Assembly (NCBI GenBank): GCA_020250005.1
Contig: JADCES010000132.1
Coordinates: forward strand, 1-36,915
Length of the DNA stretch: 36,915 nt
Reading direction: 5' to 3'
Source of the DNA: Roseomonas sp.
GTDB taxonomy: Bacteria; Pseudomonadota; Alphaproteobacteria; Acetobacterales; Acetobacteraceae
Shown: piece after piece, positions 17,407-25,997 of the stretch
Layout of the letters: the number at the start of each line of letters is the position of its first letter
How positions within the stretch are numbered: position 1 is the stretch's first letter
Notes under the pieces: model-generated
What the model was told of the DNA's origin: nothing
Seen by the model: the letters and a program-made list of their open reading frames with translations, nothing else
Database searches by the model: none
Position numbers and translations under genes: made by a program

Positions 17407-18738
17407 TTACGCTGCCTCCGCCGTAATCGCGTCAGCCAAGGTATTGATCAGCCGGTCCACATGCGGCTTTTCGCAAATCAGCGGCGGTGACATGGCGATG
17501 ATATCGGCCGTCACGCGGATCAGCACGCCATCATCAAAGCAGCGGCGGAAGACATCCAGCGCGCGCTGCGTGGGCTTGCCGGGGCGGGGCGCCAATTCCA
17601 CCGCGCCAATCAGCCCGACATCGCGGATATCAATCACATTGGGCAGACCCTTCAGCGAATGCACCGCATCCTGCCAATAGGGTTCCAACGCGCGGGCGCG
17701 GCCCGGCAAATCCTCGGCGCGATGCAATTCCAGCGTGGCAATCGCCGCCGCGGCAGCCAAAGGATGGCCGGAATAGGTATAGCCATGGAAGAATTCGATC
17801 CCCGCGCCAGTGCCCTGCACGATGGCATCATAAATCTCGTTCTTGACGGCAACCGCCCCCATGGGCACGGCGGCGTTCGTCAGCCCCTTGGCCATGGTCA
17901 TGATATCGGGCGTCACGCCGAGGCGTTCCGCGCCGAAATTGGCGCCAAGCCGGCCAAAGCCGGTGATCACCTCATCAAAAATCAGCAGAATGCCATGCTT
18001 GGTGCAGATATCGCGGAGCCGCTTCAAGTAGCCCACCGGCGGCACCAGCACGCCAGTTGACCCCGCTACCGGTTCCACTATGACGGCGGCGATGGTCTCG
18101 GCGCCATGCAAAGCCACCAGGTTTTCCAGCACATCGGCCAGTTCCGCCCCATGCGGCGGCTCACCCCTGCAATAGCTGTTTTTCGCCGGCAGATGCGTAT
18201 GCGGCAGATGGTCCACATAAGGCAGCAGCGCGCCGAATTGCTTGCGATTGGGGCCAATGCCACCCACCGACATGCCGCCGAAGCCCACGCCATGATAGCC
18301 GCGTTCGCGCCCGATCAACCGCACGCGAGAGCTTTCACCGCGCGCCTTGTGATAGGCAAGCGCGATTTTCAGCGCCGTATCCGCGGCTTCACTGCCCGAA
18401 TTAGTGAAGAAAACCCGGTCCAGCCCATCGGGTGTCATATCCGCGACGCGCGAAGCGGCTTCAAAGGCAATCGGGTGGCCAAGCTGGAAGGCGGGCGCGA
18501 AATCCATGATGGCGGCCTGCTTCTGGATGGCCTCCACAATCTCCCGCCGGCCATGCCCGGCATTGCAGCACCAGAGGCCCGAGGTACCGTCCAGAATCTC
18601 CCGCCCTTCCGGCGTGTAGTAATGCATGCCCTCGGCCCGGGCGAGCATGCGCGGGCGGTCCTTGAAATACTTATTGTCCGAATAGGGCATCCAGAACGCG
18701 TCCAGATTATTCGGGCGCGGCACATTGATCTCATTCAT
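17407..18738 (-). CDS. Omega-amino acid:pyruvate aminotransferase (class III)
   Basis: PLP-dependent class III aminotransferase of 443 residues, close in pattern to beta-alanine:pyruvate transaminases, which yield malonate semialdehyde and alanine. Visible landmarks are the N-terminal FWMPYSDNKYFKDRPR segment, GTSGLWCCNAGHGR (51-64), FTNSGSEAADTALKIA for PLP phosphate binding, D255 in IFDEVITGFGR, and the Schiff-base lysine K284 in TMAKGLTNAAVPMG. I chose ATG 18738, preceded by GGAG about 8 bases upstream; the open frame to 19122 runs back through the acyl-CoA synthetase gene. It lies 67 bases after that gene. Substrate range (beta-alanine, taurine, aromatic amines) cannot be fixed from sequence. 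Confidence 0.9.
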   Translation of the reverse strand: MNEINVPRPNNLDAFWMPYSDNKYFKDRPRMLARAEGMHYYTPEGREILDGTSGLWCCNAGHGRREIVEAIQKQAAIMDFAPAFQLGHPIAFEAASRVADMTPDGLDRVFFTNSGSEAADTALKIALAYHKARGESSRVRLIGRERGYHGVGFGGMSVGGIGPNRKQFGALLPYVDHLPHTHLPAKNSYCRGEPPHGAELADVLENLVALHGAETIAAVIVEPVAGSTGVLVPPVGYLKRLRDICTKHGILLIFDEVITGFGRLGANFGAERLGVTPDIMTMAKGLTNAAVPMGAVAVKNEIYDAIVQGTGAGIEFFHGYTYSGHPLAAAAAIATLELHRAEDLPGRARALEPYWQDAVHSLKGLPNVIDIRDVGLIGAVELAPRPGKPTQRALDVFRRCFDDGVLIRVTADIIAMSPPLICEKPHVDRLINTLADAITAEAA

Positions 18739-18772
18739 CGGGGTATCTCCGGGATTCCGAGGCATACAAACA

Positions 18773-18798
18773 CCCGCTGGCGCGCGGGGGCAAGCGGG
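18773..18798 (-). terminator. Possible weak terminator between acyl-CoA synthetase and aminotransferase genes
   Basis: On the minus strand CCCGCT and AGCGGG (18793-18798 and 18773-18778) can pair across a 14-base loop, followed by TGTTTGTATG. The stem is short and the tail only moderately T-rich, so it could attenuate rather than end transcription. Confidence 0.25.
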
Positions 18799-18805
18799 AG
18801 TTTGC

Positions 18806-20497
18806 TCAACCTTGACGGAGTTCCGGGAAATCTTCCTCCCGATACTCGCCGTCCGGCCTGTTGCCGGCGGCGAAGCGCTTTTCCTCCAATTGGCGGAGTT
18901 CCACGCGGCGGATCTTGCCGGAAATCGTCTTGGGCAATTCATACACTTCCAGCCGCCGCACGCGCTTGAAGGCGGAAAGCCGCCCGCGCAGATGCTGGAA
19001 GATCGCCAGCATGGTGGCCGGGTTCGCCGCCGCCCCGGGGGCCAGCGCAATGAACGCCTTGGGCACCGCCATGCGCATGGCATCCGGTGCCGGCACCACC
19101 GCGGCTTCCGCCACCGCCTCATGCTCGATCAGCACGCTTTCAAGCTCAAAGGGCGAAATCCGGTAGTCGGAGGCTTTGAAGACATCATCCGCCCGCCCGA
19201 CATAGGTCAGGTAGCCATCCTGATCCCGATTGGCGACGTCACCCGTCCGATAGAACGCCTCGCCCGCCGGCAGGGTGCTGCCATCATCCGCCTGATAGCC
19301 CATCATCAACCCGGTCGGTGCGGGGTTGAGCGCGATGCAGACCTCCCCTTCCTCAGCCGGCTTGTCATTGGGGTCGAGCAAGACAATCCGGTAGCCCGGC
19401 AGCGGCTTGCCCATGGAGCCTTCCTTCAAGGGCATCCCCGGCGGATTGCCGATTTGTGCCGTGGTTTCCGTCTGGCCAAAGAAATCCCGGATCGTGAGGC
19501 CCCAGGCGTCGCGCACCTGTTCGATGATTTCGGGGTTGAGCGGTTCCCCCGCGCCGGCCACTTCGCGGAGCGATGTGCGGATGGCTTTCATGTCTTCCTG
19601 CACGAACATGCGCCAGACAGTGGGCGGGGCGCAGAGTGTGGTGACGCCATTGGCGGCAATCGCTTCCAGCATGCCGCGCGCATTGAAGCGCGGCTGATTG
19701 GCAATGAAGACTGCCGCCCCCGCAATCCAGGGCGCGAAAATGCAGGACCAGGCATGCTTCGCCCAGCCGGGCGAGGAGATGTTCAAATGCAGATCGCCTG
19801 GCCGCAGGCCGAGTACGAACATGGTGGAAAGATGCCCCACCGGATAGGATTGATGGCTATGTAGAACAAGCTTCGGCTTGGCCGTGGTGCCCGACGTAAA
19901 ATAGAGCAGCATCGGATCGCTGGCCTTGGTCGGCCCATCCGGCGTGAAGCTGGCCGCACCCTGATGCAGGGATTCATAGGCAACCCAACCCGCCGGCGCT
20001 GCGCCCACCGCGATGCGCGTCACACCCGCTTCCATCCCTTCGAATTTCGGCGCATCGGCGGCATTGGCGACCACGAAACGCGCGCGCCCGCGATCAAACC
20101 TGTCCTTCAAATCAGCGCCGGCGAGTAGCGTGGTGGCGGGGATCACCACGGCGCCCAATTTCATCGCCGCCAGCATCACCTCCCAGAGCGGCACGACATT
20201 GCCGAGCATGAGCAGAATGCGATCACCGCGCTTGACGCCAAGCGCACGCAACCCATTGGCGACACGGTTGGAGGCTGCCGAAAGCTCGGCAAAGCTGCGT
20301 TCCGCCGCGCCATCGCCGACTATCCGCAGCGCGGGGCGCGCGCCATGCGCGCCGGCGGCCAATTCCGCGTCAAACCAATCAAGCGCCCAGTTGAAATGCT
20401 CCAGCGCCGGCCAGCGGAAATCGCGATAGGCCGTGGCGTAATCGCCACGCTGCGCCAGCAGAAAATCCCGCGCGGCTTTGAAGGCGGCTTGGCTCAT
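18806..20497 (-). CDS. AMP-forming acyl-CoA synthetase
   Basis: Adenylate-forming ligase of 563 residues that would activate a carboxylic acid to its CoA thioester through an acyl-AMP. Motifs in order: the ATP loop TSGTTAKPK (201-209), GQTETT (adenine-binding region), YRTGD, GRADDVFK and the C-terminal catalytic lysine region LPKTISGKIRR. The ATP loop has Ala where most members have Gly (TSGTTGxPK). The N-terminal region (residues 18-45, with HFNWALDWFD) resembles medium-chain and acetyl-CoA synthetase-like proteins. It is followed by the aminotransferase and preceded by a Bug binding protein, which suggests uptake and catabolism of an organic acid. GGGGAG upstream of the ATG is the ribosome binding site, next to a 7-bp hairpin (20514-20533). 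Confidence 0.9.
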   Translation of the reverse strand: MSQAAFKAARDFLLAQRGDYATAYRDFRWPALEHFNWALDWFDAELAAGAHGARPALRIVGDGAAERSFAELSAASNRVANGLRALGVKRGDRILLMLGNVVPLWEVMLAAMKLGAVVIPATTLLAGADLKDRFDRGRARFVVANAADAPKFEGMEAGVTRIAVGAAPAGWVAYESLHQGAASFTPDGPTKASDPMLLYFTSGTTAKPKLVLHSHQSYPVGHLSTMFVLGLRPGDLHLNISSPGWAKHAWSCIFAPWIAGAAVFIANQPRFNARGMLEAIAANGVTTLCAPPTVWRMFVQEDMKAIRTSLREVAGAGEPLNPEIIEQVRDAWGLTIRDFFGQTETTAQIGNPPGMPLKEGSMGKPLPGYRIVLLDPNDKPAEEGEVCIALNPAPTGLMMGYQADDGSTLPAGEAFYRTGDVANRDQDGYLTYVGRADDVFKASDYRISPFELESVLIEHEAVAEAAVVPAPDAMRMAVPKAFIALAPGAAANPATMLAIFQHLRGRLSAFKRVRRLEVYELPKTISGKIRRVELRQLEEKRFAAGNRPDGEYREEDFPELRQG

Positions 20498-20591
20498 GCG
20501 CTGATGCTCCCCAACCGCGCGGCTCGGCGCGGTGCTTTCTTGTTTTCAGGTGAAGGGTAAATCAGGCCCATATGGCGGGGCAAGGAGCATC

Positions 20592-21563
20592 TTATTCCAC
20601 CTTGATCCCCGTCGCCGCCACCACGCGCTGCCATTGCGGCACATCGGATTCCAGCAGTGCGGCCAATTCAGCCGGGCCGGTCAGCAGCGGCGTGGTGCCG
20701 GCGGCTGCGAAGCGCGCGCGCACATCGGGCAGGTCGCGAATGCTGCCCAGCACCTCCGCCATGCGGGCGATGATGGCGGGCGATGTGGCGCGCGGCGCGG
20801 CGATGGCATACCAATTGAGCGCGACATAGCCGGGGACGATTTCATTGATGGCCGGCGTATCGGGCAGGGCGGGCAGGCGCCGCGGCCCCGCCACGCCCAA
20901 AAGCCGCGCGCGGCCGCCCTGCACATGCGGCAGGGTTTCCACCGTGCTCGCGAAAACCATGTCAATTTCGCCGGCATAAAGCGCTGTCATGGCTGGCGCC
21001 GCGCCGCGATAGGACACATGGGTCAAATCCAGATTGGCAGCCAGCGCGAAAAGTGCCCCGGAAAGATGGTTGGAAGACCCAACCCCGCCGCTGCCATAGG
21101 TCAGCCGCCCCGGCGCGGCGCGCGCAGCCGCCAACACATCCTGCACGCTCTGATAAGGCGATGCCGCACGCACCACCATGGCGGTTGGAATATCCGCAAC
21201 CAGGCTCACTGGGGCCAAAGCCGTGCGCGGATCAAGCCCGCGATTGGGGTAAAGCGCCGGCACGCTGGCAAGCGATGCGCTGGTCAGCACAAAGGCGGTG
21301 CCATCGGGCGGCGCTTGCACCACGGTATGAATGCCGATGCTGCCGCCAGCGCCGGGACGATTTTCGATAATGAAGGGCTGCCCCAGCCTTTCCTTCAAAT
21401 GCTCGGCCAGCAAGCGACCAACCAGATCAATCGGCCCACCCGCGCCAAAGGGGATGATGATGCGCACCGGCCGATCCGGCCAAGCGGCTTGCGCGCTGGC
21501 GCGGGTGATGAAGGGCAGGGCGAGCGCTGCACCCAGCAGCACCCGGCGCGAGGCAGTCTTCAT
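20592..21563 (-). CDS. Bug-family tripartite tricarboxylate transporter binding protein
   Basis: Periplasmic solute-binding protein of 323 residues, the standard Bug length. Signal peptide MKTASRRVLLGAALALP with a likely cleavage in RASAQA; mature part WPDRPVRIIIPFGAGGPID, ENRPGAGGSIG, PGRLTYGSGGVGSSNHLSG and HVSYRGAAPAMTAL are the usual ligand-pocket landmarks. No TctA or TctB permease gene is adjacent, so it is an orphan receptor that may use a distant permease or act in sensing, as described for Bug proteins in Bordetella and relatives. It sits between the GNAT gene (60 bases upstream) and the acyl-CoA synthetase (94 bases downstream), all on the same strand. Confidence 0.93.
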   Translation of the reverse strand: MKTASRRVLLGAALALPFITRASAQAAWPDRPVRIIIPFGAGGPIDLVGRLLAEHLKERLGQPFIIENRPGAGGSIGIHTVVQAPPDGTAFVLTSASLASVPALYPNRGLDPRTALAPVSLVADIPTAMVVRAASPYQSVQDVLAAARAAPGRLTYGSGGVGSSNHLSGALFALAANLDLTHVSYRGAAPAMTALYAGEIDMVFASTVETLPHVQGGRARLLGVAGPRRLPALPDTPAINEIVPGYVALNWYAIAAPRATSPAIIARMAEVLGSIRDLPDVRARFAAAGTTPLLTGPAELAALLESDVPQWQRVVAATGIKVE

Positions 21564-21623
21564 GGCGGTTCTTCCTCCGCCAGCATTAAAGGCTGATCCT
21601 GTCGGCCTGGGAATATGCCGCCC

Positions 21624-22202
21624 TTATCCCAGGCGTGGCAGATGCGGCGGAATGTGCATGCCGAGCGAAATTGGCACGGGCCAGACTTCCTCAATGGCGC
21701 GGAGCTTCCGGAACCCCGCCGCCAAATAGCCCGGCAAGGCACGCGGGTGATCGGCGTTGCAGGTATTCACCGTGACCGCTGGCAGGCCAATATGCCAGGC
21801 GGCATCCACCGCATGGCGCAGAAAGGCAGCACCAAGCCCGGTGCCGATCGCCCAGGGCATCAGCCCGAAATAGGCAAGGTTCGTGGCCTGCCCGGCGCGA
21901 TGATCCAGCTCATAAAACCCAGCCGGTTCACCATCACGCATCAGCACGTGCACGCTGACCGAGGGATGTCCAAGCAAGCCGGCCAATTCAGTATCGGAGG
22001 CGATGCGCCGCATCCACCAGAGCCAAGGCGCGCCTACCGTATCGTAAAGGTAGCGATAGAAGGGCACCGAGCAATGCAGCACCCGTTCCACCCGCGCATC
22101 AGCCGGCAAGGGTGGGGTGGGGCTGGCAGGCGGCGCATCCATGCGCAGGAAAGTCACCTGCACCTTCAAGCGCGCAACGGGTTCGGTGGGCACCATGAAC
22201 AT
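21624..22202 (-). CDS. GNAT family N-acetyltransferase
   Basis: Predicted acetyl-CoA dependent N-acetyltransferase of about 192 residues. The characteristic part starts with KVQVTFLRMDAPP, then RVLHCSVPFYRYLYDTVG and WLWWMRRI, GEPAGFYELDHR, FGLMPWAIGTGLGAAFL (pyrophosphate-binding loop region) and VNTCNADHPRALPGYLAAGF. The acceptor is unknown. The frame is open to a GTG at 22259, but that codon lies inside the stem of the petC terminator, so translation must start later. ATG 22202 or ATG 22196 are the best choices, though neither has a clear ribosome binding site; ATG 22142 is a shorter alternative. Being downstream of a strong terminator it should have its own promoter, which I cannot identify. 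Confidence 0.82.
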   Translation of the reverse strand: MFMVPTEPVARLKVQVTFLRMDAPPASPTPPLPADARVERVLHCSVPFYRYLYDTVGAPWLWWMRRIASDTELAGLLGHPSVSVHVLMRDGEPAGFYELDHRAGQATNLAYFGLMPWAIGTGLGAAFLRHAVDAAWHIGLPAVTVNTCNADHPRALPGYLAAGFRKLRAIEEVWPVPISLGMHIPPHLPRLG

Positions 22203-22249
22203 GGTCACTAGCGCAGAATGCGCGCTGATGGAAACCGCTGCCGGCGCAT

Positions 22250-22280
22250 AAAAAAACACGCGCCCCGGATGGGGCGCGTG
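22250..22280 (-). terminator. Strong intrinsic terminator of the petABC operon
   Basis: On the minus strand a perfect 10-bp GC-rich stem (22271-22280 paired with 22257-22266) closes a four-base loop and is followed at once by a run of seven T's (22250-22256). It starts 28 bases after the petC stop. This is the clearest intrinsic terminator in the window. Confidence 0.93.
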
Positions 22281-22307
22281 CCTTTGCTCACAGTGCTTCA
22301 GAAGCGA

Positions 22308-23075
22308 TCAGTGCTTAACGTCAGCCCAGATCTTGCGCTTCACCGCATAGGTGAGGCCGGCAAGGATGGTCAGGAAGATGATGACCTTCACACCCATGGC
22401 GCGGCGCTTTTCAAGCTCCGGCTCGGCGGCCCATTGCAGGAAGGTGCTGACATCATGCGCCATCTGTTCAACGGTTGCCTTGGTACCATCGGCATATTCA
22501 ACCTGATCGGGGTTCAAGACCGGGCCCATGGCAATCTGATTGCCCGGGAAGTACTTGTTGAAGTGCATCCCATCCATCACGGTGACGCCGGGTGGCGGGT
22601 CCACATAACCGGTCAGCAGCGCAAACAGGTAATCCGCGCCACCAGCCCGCGCCTTGGTCATGACCGAAAGATCGGGCGGCAGGGCGCCATTATTGGCAGC
22701 GCGCGCGGCGGCATCATTCGGGAAGGGGCTGCGGAACCGGTCCGCCGGGCGGCCGGGGCGTTCGAACATCTGGCCTTCATCATTCGGGCCATCCTTGATT
22801 TCAAACTGCGCCGCAATCGCCGCAACCTGCGCTTCGGTCAGCCCCAATTCGCGCAGATTGCGATAGGAAACCAGGCGCAAGCCATGGCAGGCCGCGCAGA
22901 CTTCCTTATAGACCTGGAAGCCACGCTGCGCGCTGGCGCGATCATAAGTGCCGAAAATCCCATCGAAGGAGAATTTCCGATCCGGGATGGGAATGGCCTC
23001 CCCCGCCGCATGGGCGGGGGCGGTTGCGAAAAGGCCAAGAGCCAGGGCGAGGGCCTTGAAGGAAAAACGAAGCAT
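22308..23075 (-). CDS. petC: Cytochrome c1 of the bc1 complex
   Basis: Heme c subunit of ubiquinol:cytochrome c oxidoreductase, 255 residues. It accepts an electron from the Rieske protein and passes it to soluble or membrane cytochrome c in the periplasm. A Sec signal is visible (LKALALALGL-like hydrophobic run ending APAHA), then the heme attachment motif CAACH near residue 60, an LVSYRNL segment, the probable axial methionine in IAMGPVL near residue 182, and a C-terminal anchor helix (VKVIIFLTILAGLTYAV) ending in KIWADVKH. The ATG lies two bases after the petB stop. It is the last gene of the operon and is followed by a strong terminator. Confidence 0.96.
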   Translation of the reverse strand: MLRFSFKALALALGLFATAPAHAAGEAIPIPDRKFSFDGIFGTYDRASAQRGFQVYKEVCAACHGLRLVSYRNLRELGLTEAQVAAIAAQFEIKDGPNDEGQMFERPGRPADRFRSPFPNDAAARAANNGALPPDLSVMTKARAGGADYLFALLTGYVDPPPGVTVMDGMHFNKYFPGNQIAMGPVLNPDQVEYADGTKATVEQMAHDVSTFLQWAAEPELEKRRAMGVKVIIFLTILAGLTYAVKRKIWADVKH

Positions 23076-23077
23076 GA

Positions 23078-24346
23078 TCAGGCCTTCTCCATCGGCTTGG
23101 CAGCCGCGCCCATGGGCAACGGCCCCCCGCCCAGAACGGGGCGGGATATACTTTCCGGCAGTGGCAATGGCCGCTCAAACTTCGCGAGCAGCGGCAGCAC
23201 CACCAGGAAATAGGCGAAGTAATAGGCGGTGGAAATCTGCGCGATCAGCACATAGACGCCTTCCGCCGGCTTGGCGCCAACCCACAGCAGCACAAGGAAA
23301 TTCACCGTCCAGAGCAGGAAGAAGGGGCGCGCCAGCGGCCGGAAACGCATGGAACGCACCGGGGAGCGATCAAGCCATGGCAGCACGAACCAGATCAGGA
23401 TCGAACCGAACATGAGCAAGACGCCGCCAAGCTTGTCCGGCACCGCGCGCAGGATCGCGTAATAGGGCAGGAAGTACCATTCCGGCACAATATGCGGCGG
23501 CGTCACCAGCGGATTGGCCGGGATGTAGTTGTCCGGATGGCCGAGATAATTTGGCGCGAAGAAGACAAGCCCAGCAAAGACGATGAAATACACCACAAGG
23601 CCCACGCTATCCTTCGCCGTGTAATACGGGTGGAAGGGCAGGGTATCCTGCGGGCCTTTCGGCTCAACGCCCAGCGGGTTGTTCGACCCCGTGATGTGCA
23701 ATGCGGCCACATGCAGGAAGACCACGCCCAGGATCACGAAGGGCAGCAGATAATGCAGGCTGAAGAAGCGATTGAGCGTGGGATTGTCCACGCTGAAGCC
23801 GCCCCAGAGCAATTCCACAATGAAGTTGCCCACCACTGGGAAGGCGCTGAACAGGTTGGTGATGACGGTGGCACCCCAGAAGGACATCTGGCCCCAGGGC
23901 AGAACATAGCCCATGAAGGCCGTTGCCATCATCAGCAGGAAGATCACCACGCCCAGGATCCACAGCAATTCGCGCGGCGCCTTGTAGGAACCGTAATACA
24001 TGCCGCGGAAGATGTGGATATAGACCACGATGAAGAACATGCTGGCGCCGTTCATGTGAACATAGCGGATCAGCCAGCCGAAATTCACATCACGCATGAT
24101 GCGTTCGACGCTATCGAAGGCAAGCCCCGTATGCGCGGCGTAATGCATGGAAAGGAACACACCCGTTGCGATCATGATCATCAGCGTGACCATGGCGAGC
24201 GCGCCGAAATTCCAGAAATAGTTGAAATTTTTCGGCGTCGGGAAGGTGCCGTATTCCTTCTGCATCATGGTGAAAACGGGCAGGCGCTGGTCTATCCAGC
24301 GCACGACCGGATTCTTGAATTCGCTATTGTGCAACCCGATTGACAT
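23078..24346 (-). CDS. petB: Cytochrome b of the bc1 complex
   Basis: Integral membrane subunit of 422 residues that binds hemes bL and bH and forms the Qo and Qi quinone sites. The two paired heme ligands are seen in helix B region HYAAHTG and [18 protein letters not shown], and in helix [16 protein letters not shown], with 14-residue histidine spacing in the latter two stretches. The Qo motif PEWYF is intact ([17 protein letters not shown]). About eight membrane helices are visible, as in full-length bacterial cytochrome b. GAGGA lies upstream of the ATG at 24346, 12 bases after the petA stop. The C-terminus is short and proline-rich. Confidence 0.97.
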   Translation of the reverse strand: MSIGLHNSEFKNPVVRWIDQRLPVFTMMQKEYGTFPTPKNFNYFWNFGALAMVTLMIMIATGVFLSMHYAAHTGLAFDSVERIMRDVNFGWLIRYVHMNGASMFFIVVYIHIFRGMYYGSYKAPRELLWILGVVIFLLMMATAFMGYVLPWGQMSFWGATVITNLFSAFPVVGNFIVELLWGGFSVDNPTLNRFFSLHYLLPFVILGVVFLHVAALHITGSNNPLGVEPKGPQDTLPFHPYYTAKDSVGLVVYFIVFAGLVFFAPNYLGHPDNYIPANPLVTPPHIVPEWYFLPYYAILRAVPDKLGGVLLMFGSILIWFVLPWLDRSPVRSMRFRPLARPFFLLWTVNFLVLLWVGAKPAEGVYVLIAQISTAYYFAYFLVVLPLLAKFERPLPLPESISRPVLGGGPLPMGAAAKPMEKA

Positions 24347-24358
24347 GTTTTTCTATCC

Positions 24359-24901
24359 TCAACCGATTCTGATCTTGGTGTCGGATGTGAAGGCGTATTG
24401 CGGAACGTCAAGGTTCCGGGGCGCGGGACCCTTACGAATTCTGCCAGAGGTGTCGTAATGGCTGCCATGGCAGGGGCAGAACCAGCCGCCATATTCGCCG
24501 CGTGCATCGGTTGCCCTTTGGCCGGACGGGACGCAGCCCAGATGGGTGCAGATGCCAATCAGCACCAGCCATTGCTCCCGCTGGACGCGGGATTGGTCGG
24601 TCGCCGGGTCGGGCAGGGCGCTGGTCGGCACGGCGCGGGCTTCCTGGATTTCCTTGGCCGTGCGGCTGCGCACGAATACCGGTTTGCCGCGCCACATCAC
24701 GGTCACCGCCTGGCCTTCCGCGATGGGCGCCAGATCCACATCCGTGGTTGCCAGTGCCAGCGTATCCTTCGCGGGCTGCAGGGAGGCGATGAAGGGCCAA
24801 GCAATGGCGCCAACACCGACTGCCGCGAAAGCGCCGGTCACGAGTTTCAGAAAATCACGCCGCGGCGCGCCATCGGTCGCCGCATGAGCGGTATCAGCCA
24901 T
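24359..24901 (-). CDS. petA: Rieske iron-sulfur subunit of the bc1 complex
   Basis: The 2Fe-2S subunit of ubiquinol:cytochrome c oxidoreductase, 180 residues. The N-terminus carries a Tat-type signal anchor ([18 protein letters not shown]) that keeps the protein in the membrane with its cluster domain in the periplasm. The cluster ligands are in the two boxes CTHLGC and CPCHGSHYD, near residues 122-150. The start is ATG 24901 (MADTAHAA) with AAGGG nine bases upstream; ATG 24910 is also in frame, and the frame stays open to 24958. First gene of petA-petB-petC, with a 5' untranslated leader of about 130 bases below the promoter at 25039-25068. Confidence 0.96.
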   Translation of the reverse strand: MADTAHAATDGAPRRDFLKLVTGAFAAVGVGAIAWPFIASLQPAKDTLALATTDVDLAPIAEGQAVTVMWRGKPVFVRSRTAKEIQEARAVPTSALPDPATDQSRVQREQWLVLIGICTHLGCVPSGQRATDARGEYGGWFCPCHGSHYDTSGRIRKGPAPRNLDVPQYAFTSDTKIRIG

Positions 24902-25038
24902 CCTCACCATCCCTTTACGACGGGTAACCCTCTTGCCGAGGGCCTCACTTCGCCGCACGATTTAGGCCCGCACCCCTGGGGTGCCAAGATCACAACGAAA
25001 TGGCGGCGCCGAAGCACCGGCCCCGCCACTTGCGGGGT

Positions 25039-25068
25039 CTTATAGTAGGACGATTTGCAAGGTGTAAA
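25039..25068 (-). promoter_or_regulatory. petA: Sigma70-like promoter of the petABC operon
   Basis: On the minus strand TTTACA (25063-25068) and TATAAG (25039-25044) are separated by 18 bases; each hexamer matches consensus at five of six positions. Transcription would begin near 25032, which places a 6-bp hairpin (25021-25026 with 25032-25037) at the very 5' end of the mRNA. It lies in the 197-base gap between the divergent petA and hemF genes. Confidence 0.6.
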
Positions 25069-25098
25069 TGCGCCCCGTTGTAACATTGGAAGGCCAAC

Positions 25099-25992
25099 AT
25101 GGAAAAAACTGCCGCCGGCCCTCAGGGTCATCCCTTTGTGGCCCCCGCCCGTGCCTGGTTCGAGGAATTGCGGGACCGGCTATGCGCCGCGTTTGAGGCG
25201 ATTGAGGATGATTTGGCGGCAGGGCCCCACACCAGCCTGCCGCCCGGGCGCTTCAACCGCACCGCCTGGCAAAGGCCCGAAGGCGGCGGGGGGGTCATGT
25301 CTGTCATGAAGGGGCGAGTGTTTGAAAAGGTGGGGGTCAATGTCTCCACCGTGTTTGGCGAATTCTCCCCTGAATTCCGCAAGCAGATCCCGGGGGCCGA
25401 GGAGGACCCGCGTTTTCTGGCGACAGGTGTGTCTCTGGTGGCACATATGCAAAGCCCGCGCGTGCCGGCAGCGCATATGAATACGCGCTTTATCGTAACG
25501 CGGAATGCCTGGTTCGGCGGTGGGGGGGATATCACGCCCATGAAGCCCGAAGCGGTCGAGTCGCAGGAAGATGCGGCCGATTTCCACGCTGCCTTCAAGG
25601 GGGCCTGCGACAAGCACGACGAAACCTATTACCCGCGCTTCAAGAAGTGGTGCGATGAGTATTTCTTTCTGCCCCATCGCGGGGAACCACGCGGGCTGGG
25701 CGGCATTTTCTATGATTGGCTGGGGGATCGCACGCCGGGCAAGGGGATTGATGCCGACTTCACCTTTACCCGCGATGTGGGCCTGGCTTTCCTGCAAGCC
25801 TATCCCGCCATTATCAGGAAGCGCATGCATGAAGCCTGGACCGAGGCCGAGCGGGAGCATCAATTGATCCGCCGCGGCCGTTATGTGGAATTCAACCTGC
25901 TGCATGACCGCGGCACGATTTTCGGCCTGAAGACCGGGGGGAATGTTGAGGCTATCCTGATGTCCATGCCGCCGGCGGTGAAGTGGCCGTAA
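25099..25992 (+). CDS. hemF: Oxygen-dependent coproporphyrinogen III oxidase
   Basis: Cytoplasmic heme biosynthesis enzyme of 297 residues that uses O2 to decarboxylate coproporphyrinogen III to protoporphyrinogen IX. The family signatures are all present: [59 protein letters not shown] and [18 protein letters not shown] near the C-terminus. The length is normal for HemF. GGAAGG at 25087-25092 is the ribosome binding site. It is transcribed away from petABC, a sensible pairing because the bc1 complex needs heme. It converges on the membrane protein gene with only 5 bases between the two stops. Confidence 0.97.
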   Translation: MEKTAAGPQGHPFVAPARAWFEELRDRLCAAFEAIEDDLAAGPHTSLPPGRFNRTAWQRPEGGGGVMSVMKGRVFEKVGVNVSTVFGEFSPEFRKQIPGAEEDPRFLATGVSLVAHMQSPRVPAAHMNTRFIVTRNAWFGGGGDITPMKPEAVESQEDAADFHAAFKGACDKHDETYYPRFKKWCDEYFFLPHRGEPRGLGGIFYDWLGDRTPGKGIDADFTFTRDVGLAFLQAYPAIIRKRMHEAWTEAEREHQLIRRGRYVEFNLLHDRGTIFGLKTGGNVEAILMSMPPAVKWP

Positions 25993-25997
25993 ACCGC

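Noticed and set aside
16483-17490. 335-residue plus-strand open frame over the CobW-family GTPase
   Set aside because: Shadow of the GTPase gene, whose Walker A, CxCC and NKxD motifs are intact on the other strand.
20514-20533. 7-bp hairpin ACCGCGC/GCGCGGT with a T-rich right flank
   Set aside because: The T-rich tail is on the plus strand, where no gene ends; on the transcribed minus strand there is no tail, so it is not a terminator.
20532-21596. 354-residue plus-strand open frame over the Bug gene
   Set aside because: Exact antisense of a well-supported Bug protein; the His/Arg/Gly-rich translation has no domain.
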